Positions 16,309 to 25,253 of a DNA stretch of 56,981 nt are shown one piece after another. The notes under the pieces were generated by a model, which saw only the letters and a program-made list of their open reading frames with translations, ran no database searches and was not told the DNA's origin. Both the position numbers and the translations under genes were made by a program. This DNA comes from Clostridia bacterium (GTDB lineage: Bacteria; Bacillota; Clostridia; Oscillospirales; CAG-272), in assembly GCA_017621655.1 (NCBI GenBank), contig JAGASS010000031.1, forward strand, positions 1 to 56,981, given 5' to 3'. Every line of letters begins with the position of its first letter. Positions within the stretch are counted from its first letter, which is position 1.

Positions 16309-17520
16309 ATGACAAAACAAAAGAATTACAAAAAGACACTTATCGCATGCTACATCGGTTTTGTTGTTCAAGCTATAACAGCAAACTTTACACCTCTGCT
16401 TTTTTTGACCTTCCGAAGCACTTATGGCATCACGCTTGATAAGATAGCGATAATTCCACTTGTTTTTTATATGACTCAGCTCCTTGTTGATCTTGTGGCT
16501 GCTAAATTGGCAGATAAGATAGGGTACCGAGCGTGTGTTATCGGCTCACAGGCACTGTCGAGCATCGGTCTGATCCTGATGGCTATATTGCCGGACATTT
16601 TGCCGTCAGCGTTTGTCGGTATTCTCATTTCCGTAGTCCTTTACGCAATAGGAAGCGGTCTCGAAGAGGTGCTGCTCAGCCCGATCGTAGAAGCTTGCCC
16701 ATTTGAAAATAAAGAGGGAGCTATGAGCTTGCTTCACTCATTCTATTGTTGGGGCGCGGTTGGAGTAATACTTCTGTCTACACTCTTCTTCGCAGTATTC
16801 GAAACTGAGAATTGGAAGATACTTACAGTCATTTTTGCTCTTGTGCCGTTTCTCAACATATTTAACTTTGTCACTTGCCCAATTGAGAAGCTCAATGAAG
16901 ACGGCAAGAGTATGACGGTCAGAAATCTGCTCAAAACTCCGATCTTTTGGCTTATGATACTTCTTATGATCTGCTCCGGTGCGTCTGAGGCGACAATGAC
17001 ACAGTGGACATCCGCATTCACGGAAGATGCTCTCGGGGTATCAAAAACGATCGGCGATCTTGCCGGCCCCTGTATGTTCGCAATGTTTATGGGAATTACA
17101 CGAATGCTCCATGGAAAATTCAGCGAAAAGCTTGACCTCGGTAAAGTAATGCTCATTTGCGGAATCATGTGCTCAGGATGCTATCTCGTCGCATCCCTCT
17201 CGCCGCTTCCCATTCTCGGTCTTATCGGTTGCGCACTTTGCGGACTTGCCGTTGGTATCATGTGGCCGGGATCTATCAGTATTTCCTCTCAAAATTGCCC
17301 GAGGGGCGGTACTGCTATGTTCGCATTCCTGGCGCTTGCAGGTGACTTGGGTGCTGCTGTCAGCCCGACCATGGTTGGCGCTATCTCAGAAAAGGTTGGA
17401 GGAAACCTTAAGATAGGATTGCTTGTTGGCACTGTTTTCCCGATCATTCTCGTTATCGGGCTTATAGTCTTACGTCGCGTCAGAAAGAACAATAAGACTG
17501 ATTCGATCGAACAAATTTGA
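16309..17520 (+). CDS. MFS transporter
   Basis: A 403-residue membrane protein with about 12 predicted membrane helices and the major facilitator loop motif LADKIGYRACVIG between helices 2 and 3. Such permeases import or export small solutes using ion gradients. The start at 16309 is preferred because AAGGGA sits 6 bases upstream; a longer ORF would start at 16288. It lies between the AraC gene and the EEP phosphoesterase, suggesting it moves the amidohydrolase substrate or product. No specificity can be read from the sequence. Confidence 0.88.
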   Translation: MTKQKNYKKTLIACYIGFVVQAITANFTPLLFLTFRSTYGITLDKIAIIPLVFYMTQLLVDLVAAKLADKIGYRACVIGSQALSSIGLILMAILPDILPSAFVGILISVVLYAIGSGLEEVLLSPIVEACPFENKEGAMSLLHSFYCWGAVGVILLSTLFFAVFETENWKILTVIFALVPFLNIFNFVTCPIEKLNEDGKSMTVRNLLKTPIFWLMILLMICSGASEATMTQWTSAFTEDALGVSKTIGDLAGPCMFAMFMGITRMLHGKFSEKLDLGKVMLICGIMCSGCYLVASLSPLPILGLIGCALCGLAVGIMWPGSISISSQNCPRGGTAMFAFLALAGDLGAAVSPTMVGAISEKVGGNLKIGLLVGTVFPIILVIGLIVLRRVRKNNKTDSIEQI

Positions 17521-17568
17521 CAAAACAGAAAGGGTTTTCAGCAGGAAGTCCTTTTTATTCATAAATAC

Positions 17569-17597
17569 TTGAAATCTTCAAGATATTGTGTTACAAT
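17569..17597 (+). promoter_or_regulatory. Promoter of EEP phosphoesterase
   Basis: TTGAAA, a 17-base spacer and TACAAT, 37 bases before the ATG. Confidence 0.6.
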
Positions 17598-17633
17598 TAC
17601 AATATTAACCAAGAACTATGCGAGGTAATTATT

Positions 17634-18344
17634 ATGAAATTTATGTCGTTTAACACTATGCACTGTGCTAGTCACCCCGATAACGTAATCAATTATGAAT
17701 TGATGGCGCGCACGATACTCGATTGCGGCGCTGACGTTATAGGCCTCAACGAGATTCGCGGTGAAAGCACCGGTGCACCCGATCCCGCATTTGGCGACCA
17801 GGTCGGAAACCTCTCGAAGCTGACAGGAATCAAGAATTATTTTTTCGCGCCTGCGATAATGGTAGGCGGTTGCAAGCCGTACGGTAACGCTATGCTTTCA
17901 AAGCTTCCGATCATTTCTGTCGAAAATATTATCATTCCCGATCCGGATGATAAGATTTTCGGGGAAGATTATGAAACTCGTTGTGTTATTAAGGCAAAGC
18001 TTGAAGGAGATATAACCCTTCTTGTTACACACTTTGGCCTTTATCCTGACGAACAGGTAAATGCTACAAAGACATTGCTTAAACATATAACCGATAAGCG
18101 CTGTATTTTGATGGGTGACTTTAACGTCGGTCCTGACAATCATCTCATGGAGATCCTTCGTGAAAGAATGGTAGATACTGCCGCTTTCTTTACTGAGCCG
18201 AAGCTCTCATTCCCGTCGGATAATCCACGCGTAAAGATCGACTATATTTTCGTTAGCCCTGACGTTGAGGTCGTAAGCGCAGATATTCCTGCTATCGTTG
18301 CATCCGATCACCGTCCTTGTACAGCAGAAGTAAATTTTAAGTAA
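17634..18344 (+). CDS. Endonuclease/exonuclease/phosphatase-family protein
   Basis: A 236-residue metal-dependent phosphoesterase. The family motifs are all present: SFNTMH at the start, NEIRGE (Glu40, metal ligand), GDFNVGP, DYIFVS and the C-terminal SDHRP. The family covers DNA repair nucleases, sphingomyelinases and phosphatases, and short forms without signal peptide like this one are often of unknown substrate. The start at 17634 has GAGGT upstream. It has its own promoter after the MFS gene and a strong terminator. Confidence 0.85.
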   Translation: MKFMSFNTMHCASHPDNVINYELMARTILDCGADVIGLNEIRGESTGAPDPAFGDQVGNLSKLTGIKNYFFAPAIMVGGCKPYGNAMLSKLPIISVENIIIPDPDDKIFGEDYETRCVIKAKLEGDITLLVTHFGLYPDEQVNATKTLLKHITDKRCILMGDFNVGPDNHLMEILRERMVDTAAFFTEPKLSFPSDNPRVKIDYIFVSPDVEVVSADIPAIVASDHRPCTAEVNFK

Positions 18345-18345
18345 T

Positions 18346-18374
18346 AAAAAGCACCGCGAATGCGGTGCTTTTTT
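18346..18374. terminator. Bidirectional terminator between EEP gene and addA
   Basis: AAAAAGCACCGC, GAAT, GCGGTGCTTTTTT: a stem with A and T runs, shared by convergent genes. Confidence 0.9.
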
Positions 18375-21300
18375 CATAGCTTGATTAGCTTATCGTTTGG
18401 AATTTCTATTGACTTTCCGAGAGCGAAGGAATAAATAACAACGCTATCGACTTCTTTACCTGTTATCGTCTTACACGCAGCGGCGTAGTAGGAGAGCTGA
18501 GTCAGATGACGTTCAATAAGCATTGCTTCCGCATCGGATACGCTCATATCCTTAGGTACAGAATCTGTTTTGTAGTCAAGGAGGACTGTTTTTCCGTTAT
18601 CGCTTTCATAAAGGCAGTCGATGACGCCCTGAACAAGAACCGTCTCGTTTTTGAGCATTTCATCCTTGCGCTCTGTGAAGGATGATGCGTTGAGGTGAAC
18701 GTTAAAGCGAAGCTCTCTATTAATGCTTTTTGCATTTTTTAGACGCACAAAAAGCTCACTTTTAATAAAACGTTCGACAGCTATTTTGCTGACGATTGAG
18801 GATACAGACGGACTGAGGAATCCAAGATCGGTCAATCTCGTTATCTCGGAATCAATACCGTTCTTTTCGAGCAGATCAAAGTCACAGAACTGCATGAATT
18901 GATGTGTTGCGGTACCGATCATTGCACCTCTCGATTCGTTTTCGTCAATGAAGCGAGGAACTCTCATCCTCGGCTTTTTCTTTTCGGACATTTTTTCGCT
19001 GTCGTCGTAATCGTCGAGAATCGTCGGGTATAGCTCCGAAACCGAAAGCTTTGCAGGTATTCCGGCGGCTTCCCTCGACGGATATTTGAAGGCAAAGCGC
19101 GAAGCAAACTCTTTCTTGAGGACTTCGATCTTTTCCTCATCAAGAATAACATCACTTGACGTCTCCTCGTCATCGGTATCCCCGGCAGGCGAAAGAATAT
19201 CGGTCGCCTTGGCGTATGTAGGAACGACTGATTCTTCAGAAAGAAGTATCCAGCTTATAAAATTCTTATACTGGGTGTATACGTATCCGTCAGCGAGATG
19301 AGTGTATTTCTTGAGCTTATTAAGCTCTTTTAGCTTTTCAGCATCCTTGACGGTTGCTACGATAACCAGCTTGCTCTTGGCTCTCGTCATGGCAACGTAA
19401 AGAACTCTTATCTCTTCTTCAAGATTCTTTTTGCGGATCTCGAGGGCAGATACTCTACGGTAAAGCGTGTCTACAGTTGCAAGTCCGCTTTCGTCGGAAA
19501 GCTTGAGTGACGTGCCGATGTTTTTATCAAGTATTATGTCAGCACTTTCGTCCTTCGTATTAAAACGCTTGGCAGTTCCGCATAAAAAGACGTACTTGAA
19601 TTGCAGACCCTTTGATTTGTGAATAGTCATTATCTGCACGATACCGTCATCTTCGTTTGTTGAAGGCGAGGTGATAACCTTATCAGAATTAAGTATATCG
19701 TTAATGTATCTTATGAAATTATATAAGCCCTTGAAGGTTCCGCTTTCAAAGGATCGCGCCTTTTCATACAGACGCATAAGATTCGCTTTACCGCCTCTGC
19801 TTGAAAGGCGGTTTTCTGACGCGAATGCCAAAAGACCGCTATCACAGTAAATGTGCCAGATAAGACGATCTACGGGTCTGTTTGCCAGCTTTCTGTATTC
19901 TTCAAGCTTTGATAGGAAGAATTCGCCCTTCTTGAAGGAAAAGTCCTTTGTATACTTGATAAGTGCCTCATAGAGTGTAGCTTCAGGTGCATGATTACGT
20001 ATTTCAGCCAATTCAGATATTGTTAAGTTATAAAGCGGACTTTTGAGAGCACCGGCTAAGTAAATATCGCGGCTCGGATTGTCGATAACGTTAAGAATGC
20101 ACATAAGAAGCATGACCTCTGCGTTACTGAAAAGATCCTTCTGCTCCTTATTCTTGCTTTGTATTCCGTATACGGCAAGCGCATCCTCAAACTTTTTGGC
20201 TTCGCTTTTTGCGGAGCGAAGAAGGATCGCTATATCAGATGGTGAAACGCCGCTATTAACAAGATCGTTTATCCGCTTAGCGACGTAATTGGCTTCGGCA
20301 TTTACTTCACAGTCCTCGTTTAGGTTGTCCTCGTCAGAATAGTCATCGACCTCTTGCTCGGTCGTGTCTTCATCTTCAATTACAACGATCTCGGGCGCCT
20401 GGCGTTCATTCGAACCGTTAGCAAAGTGAAGCTTATCGCTATCGTCATAGGGAACTGTTTTTCCGTATTTAGTAAAGAGGTTTCCGCATATTTCGTTTGA
20501 GAAATCCACAACGGTTTCATCAGAACGGAAATTATAGGTAAGCGGTATAAGCTTAACACTGTCATCCAGGCGGTAATCGGCAAATATTCTCGGCTCAGCA
20601 CCTCGGAAGCCGTAAATGCTCTGTTTAATATCGCCGACCATAAATCTGTTGGTAGAGCGTGTGATCGACTTGAAAATGCCGTCCTGAAGCGAGTTTACAT
20701 CCTGATATTCATCGATACAGACCTCGTCAAACCTTGCGCCTACCTCGTCTGCAAGTGCGGTATAAGAGCCGTCGGAAGCGACGAGAAGTGAATACGCCAT
20801 TCGTTCCATATCGTTGAAATCTATAATTCCTCTTTTGCGCTTCTCATACGAGAACTTACGGTCAAATGCTTTTAGAAGCTTATGTAATTTTGAGAGATAG
20901 TCCTTGCTCTTTTCAGCAGAGAACCTAAGCGCGTCATCGGTAAACGAAAAATAGTTTTCTTTGAGCTTTTTGAATTGGTCGGAATAATTTGTTCGTAGCT
21001 TCTTACAGTATTTAAGAACGTCGTCGTCATCGTATCCCTTTTTTGAGCCAATTCGTTTGTGGTTTATTGAATTTATCGTCTCGTTTACGGATTCATAGCT
21101 TCCTGTTTCTACAGCGTTTAAGACTGTCTTGATTCCGTCGATCGATGCTTCAAATGCGGGCAGATAAACACCTGATATATCCGAATACTCGGAGATCTCG
21201 TCTACTGCTTCCTCGAGCATTTTTAGATGATAATTCAGAGTGTTTTTTACGTGAGAAAAAAGGACCTTACACCAGAGTGTCGATGAAACGTCGTTGCTTG

Positions 21301-21934
21301 CCTTTTCGTATTCCGGAAACGATTTCGTAATGAAATCAATCCCGTCAGGGAACGACTGGAGCTTTTTATAGATCTCGATAATCACTTTCGTGAGTGAAGA
21401 GTCCTGAACAGTAATGAAATTATCTGCAAATTCGACGAAGTTTTCAATGTCAGAATACTCGGGAAGAGCAGAATAATATCCGTCGATCACGGCATCTGCT
21501 ACCTGTTGCATCATAAGAGAATTTTGCCCATCGTCAGCTACGCGCAGCTTTGGAGGTAGACCAAGAATCTCATAGTTGCTTCTTATGAGATCCAGACAAA
21601 AGCCGTGTATGGTTGAAATCTTTGCATTAGGCAGCATGAGGTACTGACGCTTTAGGTGCTTGTTTTCCGGATGCTCAGCCATAGCGGCTGAAATAGCATC
21701 TCTGATACGGACCTTAAGCTCGTTAGCGGCGTCCTCGGTGAAGGTAACAACGAGAATTCTGCTTACGTCTATGGGTAAATCCGGATCGGTTATTTTTCTT
21801 ATAAGCCGTTCGGTAAGAACGGCCGTCTTACCGGAACCCGCGGCGGCTGAAACAAGTATATCGGAGGTGCAGTCGTTTATGGCATTTTTTTGTTCGTTTG
21901 TCCAGTCGGGTTTCTTCTTTTCCATAAAGCTCAC
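18374..21934 (-). CDS. addA: AddA, helicase-nuclease subunit of AddAB
   Basis: An 1186-residue subunit of the AddAB enzyme, which processes DNA double-strand ends for RecA-dependent repair. It has the UvrD-type helicase Walker A AAAGSGKT (30-37), IDFNDMERMA, CIDEYQDVN, FMVGDIKQSIYGFRGA and a C-terminal RecB-type nuclease motif with Asp1120 and Lys1122 (LLDYKTDS). The length is normal. The GTG at 21934 is chosen as start because AAAGGAG lies 5 bases upstream; an ATG three codons later is farther away. The GTG overlaps the addB TGA stop (GTGA), which implies translational coupling. Confidence 0.96.
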   Translation of the reverse strand: MSFMEKKKPDWTNEQKNAINDCTSDILVSAAAGSGKTAVLTERLIRKITDPDLPIDVSRILVVTFTEDAANELKVRIRDAISAAMAEHPENKHLKRQYLMLPNAKISTIHGFCLDLIRSNYEILGLPPKLRVADDGQNSLMMQQVADAVIDGYYSALPEYSDIENFVEFADNFITVQDSSLTKVIIEIYKKLQSFPDGIDFITKSFPEYEKASNDVSSTLWCKVLFSHVKNTLNYHLKMLEEAVDEISEYSDISGVYLPAFEASIDGIKTVLNAVETGSYESVNETINSINHKRIGSKKGYDDDDVLKYCKKLRTNYSDQFKKLKENYFSFTDDALRFSAEKSKDYLSKLHKLLKAFDRKFSYEKRKRGIIDFNDMERMAYSLLVASDGSYTALADEVGARFDEVCIDEYQDVNSLQDGIFKSITRSTNRFMVGDIKQSIYGFRGAEPRIFADYRLDDSVKLIPLTYNFRSDETVVDFSNEICGNLFTKYGKTVPYDDSDKLHFANGSNERQAPEIVVIEDEDTTEQEVDDYSDEDNLNEDCEVNAEANYVAKRINDLVNSGVSPSDIAILLRSAKSEAKKFEDALAVYGIQSKNKEQKDLFSNAEVMLLMCILNVIDNPSRDIYLAGALKSPLYNLTISELAEIRNHAPEATLYEALIKYTKDFSFKKGEFFLSKLEEYRKLANRPVDRLIWHIYCDSGLLAFASENRLSSRGGKANLMRLYEKARSFESGTFKGLYNFIRYINDILNSDKVITSPSTNEDDGIVQIMTIHKSKGLQFKYVFLCGTAKRFNTKDESADIILDKNIGTSLKLSDESGLATVDTLYRRVSALEIRKKNLEEEIRVLYVAMTRAKSKLVIVATVKDAEKLKELNKLKKYTHLADGYVYTQYKNFISWILLSEESVVPTYAKATDILSPAGDTDDEETSSDVILDEEKIEVLKKEFASRFAFKYPSREAAGIPAKLSVSELYPTILDDYDDSEKMSEKKKPRMRVPRFIDENESRGAMIGTATHQFMQFCDFDLLEKNGIDSEITRLTDLGFLSPSVSSIVSKIAVERFIKSELFVRLKNAKSINRELRFNVHLNASSFTERKDEMLKNETVLVQGVIDCLYESDNGKTVLLDYKTDSVPKDMSVSDAEAMLIERHLTQLSYYAAACKTITGKEVDSVVIYSFALGKSIEIPNDKLIKL

Positions 21935-24900
21935 TTTTTCTCCTTTGCTTCAAATGCGTTCGAGTTTCTGCAAACAGCAATAAATTCACAGTATTTGCAG
22001 CTGTCGTAGCGTTTGTTTTTGAAGGTCCTGCAGCTCGCCTTGCCGCTTTTCATCTCTGATGCGAGCTTAGTGACCGTTTCCTCGATCTTTCTGCGAAGCG
22101 CGCCGAATTCCTCGAGTGTGTGCAGGGAGGAAAGCGAGGTCTTGGTGTATATACTTTCATCCTTCTGCGGTTTTGCTTTAAGCTTGACAGGAATATATTT
22201 GCCGTCAAGCTTCTTTTCCATCAGCTCAAGTATTTCTCTGTCGTTAATAACCAGTCCGCTTCGCTTTAGCGATTTAACGGCACTGCTGTATATTCCTTCG
22301 CGATCTGCGCCGTTATTTGTTTTAATATCGTCAAGCTGTGACTTAAGATAAAGCACACCCGCCGGAAGCACCTCGCCGTCAACGCCGGCCATTCTTCTGA
22401 ACTTTCCACCCTTGTCATTCCAGATCGAGAAGAGGTATATCAGCATCTGCATATTAAGACCTAGCGCTACGTCAGAAAGGTTGAAGACCTTTTGACCGGT
22501 CTTATAGTCAACGATGCGAACATATACGTTTCCGCCCCGTTTATAGGTATCAACACGGTCGACTCTGCCGTGGATCAGCGCCTTTCCGCCATCAGGGAGA
22601 GGGAATTCAAGCGGCGCTACCACGTCATCGCTATTGCCTGCTGCGATACCCATTTCAAAGAATGAAGGAATAAACTCGCTTTCCGCGAACTCGTCAAGAA
22701 GATTACGAACAAGTATCTTAAGCGTTCTCTTAAGGCGCATAAACAGCTGGAAGGAACGCTTTGATATATTCACGTCAGTCTGCTTTCCGAATATTCCGGT
22801 CAGATAATCCTGTAGGATCTGATCGATCTGATCCTCAAGCTCGCGCTCGGGTATTTCGGGTACTTTGCCATCCTTAAGAACTGATGCAAAAAACTTTTCA
22901 AGAACGCGATGTATCAGATTACCGGTATCTGCCGAATTGAACTCAGCTCTTTTTTGCTTGTTGAGCTTCAGCACGTGTTGACACTGATACGAGAACGAGC
23001 ATAGAACGAATTTTTCGAGTTCTGACGGCGACAAATACAGATCGTCCTTAAACAATTTTGAGGCGGTATCGTATTCAAGCTTTTCCTCCGTCGTCTCCAA
23101 GCCCTGCTTTTCCGATGAAAGAATTGCCCCGAATCCCGGCATGCTTTGGTATATACGACGCAGTGCCTCACCTTCCTCGCCATCAAGCGAATATACGTAC
23201 TCAAAGGATTGCATAGGAGTACAGATCAGTCTTGAACGGCCGAGGTCAGATGTCTTGATAAGCGGCGCGTGCGGCATTATAACACTGATCCTGTTAAAGG
23301 CAACGGATGGGCGAAGAGGCTTGCCGTCAACGTCGTTTATAGAGCACAGCACGGTCACACACTCGCTTGCACTTGTGACCGATGTATAGAAATAGTAAAG
23401 CTCTTCATAGAAGCTCTTATCACTCGTAGGAGAAAGGTTAACGCCGCAGGTCTCAAGGTATATCTTGTCAGCGTCAGAGAAAAAGCTGTTTTCTGTGATC
23501 TGTGCAGGGAATACGTTCTCGTTGAGACCGAGAATATAGGTATGTTTAACCGCATCGGTTCTCATGAGATTAGCAGAGCCAACAGCGACCTCGTCTATCG
23601 TTGCGGGCAGCGTACCTACGCTACTTTGCGATACGATCGTAGAAAAGAGTCCCGAGAAAAGCTTTGAATCGGCTTTTCTTTCTCCGACTGTATCGCACAT
23701 CGTATCAAGAACGTCGCAAAGGCAGTTCCAAAGACGTATATCGTCGTCGTTGTTTCCATCAAGTATCTTTTTATCTACCTCAAGCTCCGAAAGGAACATA
23801 TATATGTGCCTGCAGATCACGTTGACATTTGATTTTCCGTCTAGAGCTTCATGTAGCTTTTCAAGAGGGCGTACTATGCGAAGACGAAGCTCGTTTACTT
23901 CATCGAGCAGTTTTGATCCTGCCGCACTCAGACGGTCAGTATACCCGTCGGGATTCATAAACCAGCCAACCTCGTTTCGCCATTGGCTTCCTCTTATGTT
24001 CCACGTGTTAACGTAGTTTTCAAGACGGTCGCGCTCGTCAGGCGTGATAGGACAGAGACCCGTTTTAAGGTATACCATAACGTCATCGGTAGCCCATCCG
24101 CCGTTCTTAATATCGAGAGCCGAGATTATCAGCTTAAACAGTGGCTGTTCTGAAAGAGGTATTTCGTCAAAGACTCGGCAGGGAAGTCCGAATTTTTCAA
24201 ATACTGCGTCAATTACTCCGTTATACCGTTCAATATCACGGGCAATTACTGCAAAATCGCGGTATCTTGCCCCACTGCGAATGAGCGAAAGTATATCGGA
24301 AGCAACGAATTCCGCCTCATCGTAAGGATCAAGACAGGACACTCGTCTTATTCCCGTCGGAACAGTATCGTATTTTTCGTTATCACTGTTGTTCCAAAGA
24401 TTCTTTTCAAGGAAAAGTATTTCTTCGCTTTTATTGATTTTACCGTTAAGGTATGTGATCTTCGGCTCGGCTTTTGCAATCTCTGTAAGAACCTTTTTCG
24501 TTTCCTTGACGCTTTCGAAGGCAAGCGTGTTCTCGTCGTCTCGCATACAAAGAGTTACTGTCACGTCATCTGCTTGGGCAAAGATGTGACGGATAACATT
24601 TAGCTGCTGTGGAGTAAATCCCTTGAAGGAATGAAGGTAGACGGACGTTCCGCTGAACATATTATTTGATTTGAGAATTCCTTCCAGCTTCGTCAGATCA
24701 TCCGACGGATCGTCCCATTTTTCGCTCATGAGCGAGAGATATGACGAATAGATAAGTGATAGGTCAGCAAGCTTAGAAGACAGCTTTTCGTTATCCTCAA
24801 GTGCTTCATCAGAAGCGCTTGACAGCATCGCCGGGGTGATATTATACGCTTTGAATTCGGTTATAAGGGATGTGAGAGACGCAACGAACTTATCTGCGTC

Positions 24901-25239
24901 CTCAATTTCCGTTTTATAATGTCTTAAATAGGGAATAGACGAAAAAAGCGCATCCCACAAGATGAGCGCCTTTGCGCCCGGGGTAACGCTTGAATATGAT
25001 ATACCGCCATACTGTCTGAAGGCGCGATTACAAAGACGGCTGAAATTCAGCACCTCAAGGTTCAGAGTACTGATATTCTGCCGCTGCGCCTGAAGAGTTA
25101 TTGTGCTCTCTGTCGAAAGCGCAGCTTGCTCAGGCACTATCAGTATTACTTTTTTGTCGGAATTAAGATCGGAAAGAATGCGCTCGGTTATAAGCGCACT
25201 CTTTCCGCTTCCTGCTCCGCCAAGAATAAACTCGGTCAT
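21931..25239 (-). CDS. addB: AddB, nuclease subunit of AddAB
   Basis: An 1102-residue partner of AddA. It opens with a Walker A motif (GGAGSGKS, 7-14), ends in a RecB-type nuclease domain (VRIVDYKTG) and carries the cysteines of the AddB iron-sulfur cluster: one in the FVLCSFSYQCQH region and C1081, C1084 and C1090 near the end (CKYC, later VC). AGGAGA precedes the ATG. It begins 14 bases after the topoisomerase gene and overlaps addA, so the three form one operon. The arrangement addB before addA is the usual Firmicute order. Confidence 0.96.
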   Translation of the reverse strand: MTEFILGGAGSGKSALITERILSDLNSDKKVILIVPEQAALSTESTITLQAQRQNISTLNLEVLNFSRLCNRAFRQYGGISYSSVTPGAKALILWDALFSSIPYLRHYKTEIEDADKFVASLTSLITEFKAYNITPAMLSSASDEALEDNEKLSSKLADLSLIYSSYLSLMSEKWDDPSDDLTKLEGILKSNNMFSGTSVYLHSFKGFTPQQLNVIRHIFAQADDVTVTLCMRDDENTLAFESVKETKKVLTEIAKAEPKITYLNGKINKSEEILFLEKNLWNNSDNEKYDTVPTGIRRVSCLDPYDEAEFVASDILSLIRSGARYRDFAVIARDIERYNGVIDAVFEKFGLPCRVFDEIPLSEQPLFKLIISALDIKNGGWATDDVMVYLKTGLCPITPDERDRLENYVNTWNIRGSQWRNEVGWFMNPDGYTDRLSAAGSKLLDEVNELRLRIVRPLEKLHEALDGKSNVNVICRHIYMFLSELEVDKKILDGNNDDDIRLWNCLCDVLDTMCDTVGERKADSKLFSGLFSTIVSQSSVGTLPATIDEVAVGSANLMRTDAVKHTYILGLNENVFPAQITENSFFSDADKIYLETCGVNLSPTSDKSFYEELYYFYTSVTSASECVTVLCSINDVDGKPLRPSVAFNRISVIMPHAPLIKTSDLGRSRLICTPMQSFEYVYSLDGEEGEALRRIYQSMPGFGAILSSEKQGLETTEEKLEYDTASKLFKDDLYLSPSELEKFVLCSFSYQCQHVLKLNKQKRAEFNSADTGNLIHRVLEKFFASVLKDGKVPEIPERELEDQIDQILQDYLTGIFGKQTDVNISKRSFQLFMRLKRTLKILVRNLLDEFAESEFIPSFFEMGIAAGNSDDVVAPLEFPLPDGGKALIHGRVDRVDTYKRGGNVYVRIVDYKTGQKVFNLSDVALGLNMQMLIYLFSIWNDKGGKFRRMAGVDGEVLPAGVLYLKSQLDDIKTNNGADREGIYSSAVKSLKRSGLVINDREILELMEKKLDGKYIPVKLKAKPQKDESIYTKTSLSSLHTLEEFGALRRKIEETVTKLASEMKSGKASCRTFKNKRYDSCKYCEFIAVCRNSNAFEAKEKK

Positions 25240-25253
25240 AATCTTCTCCTGAA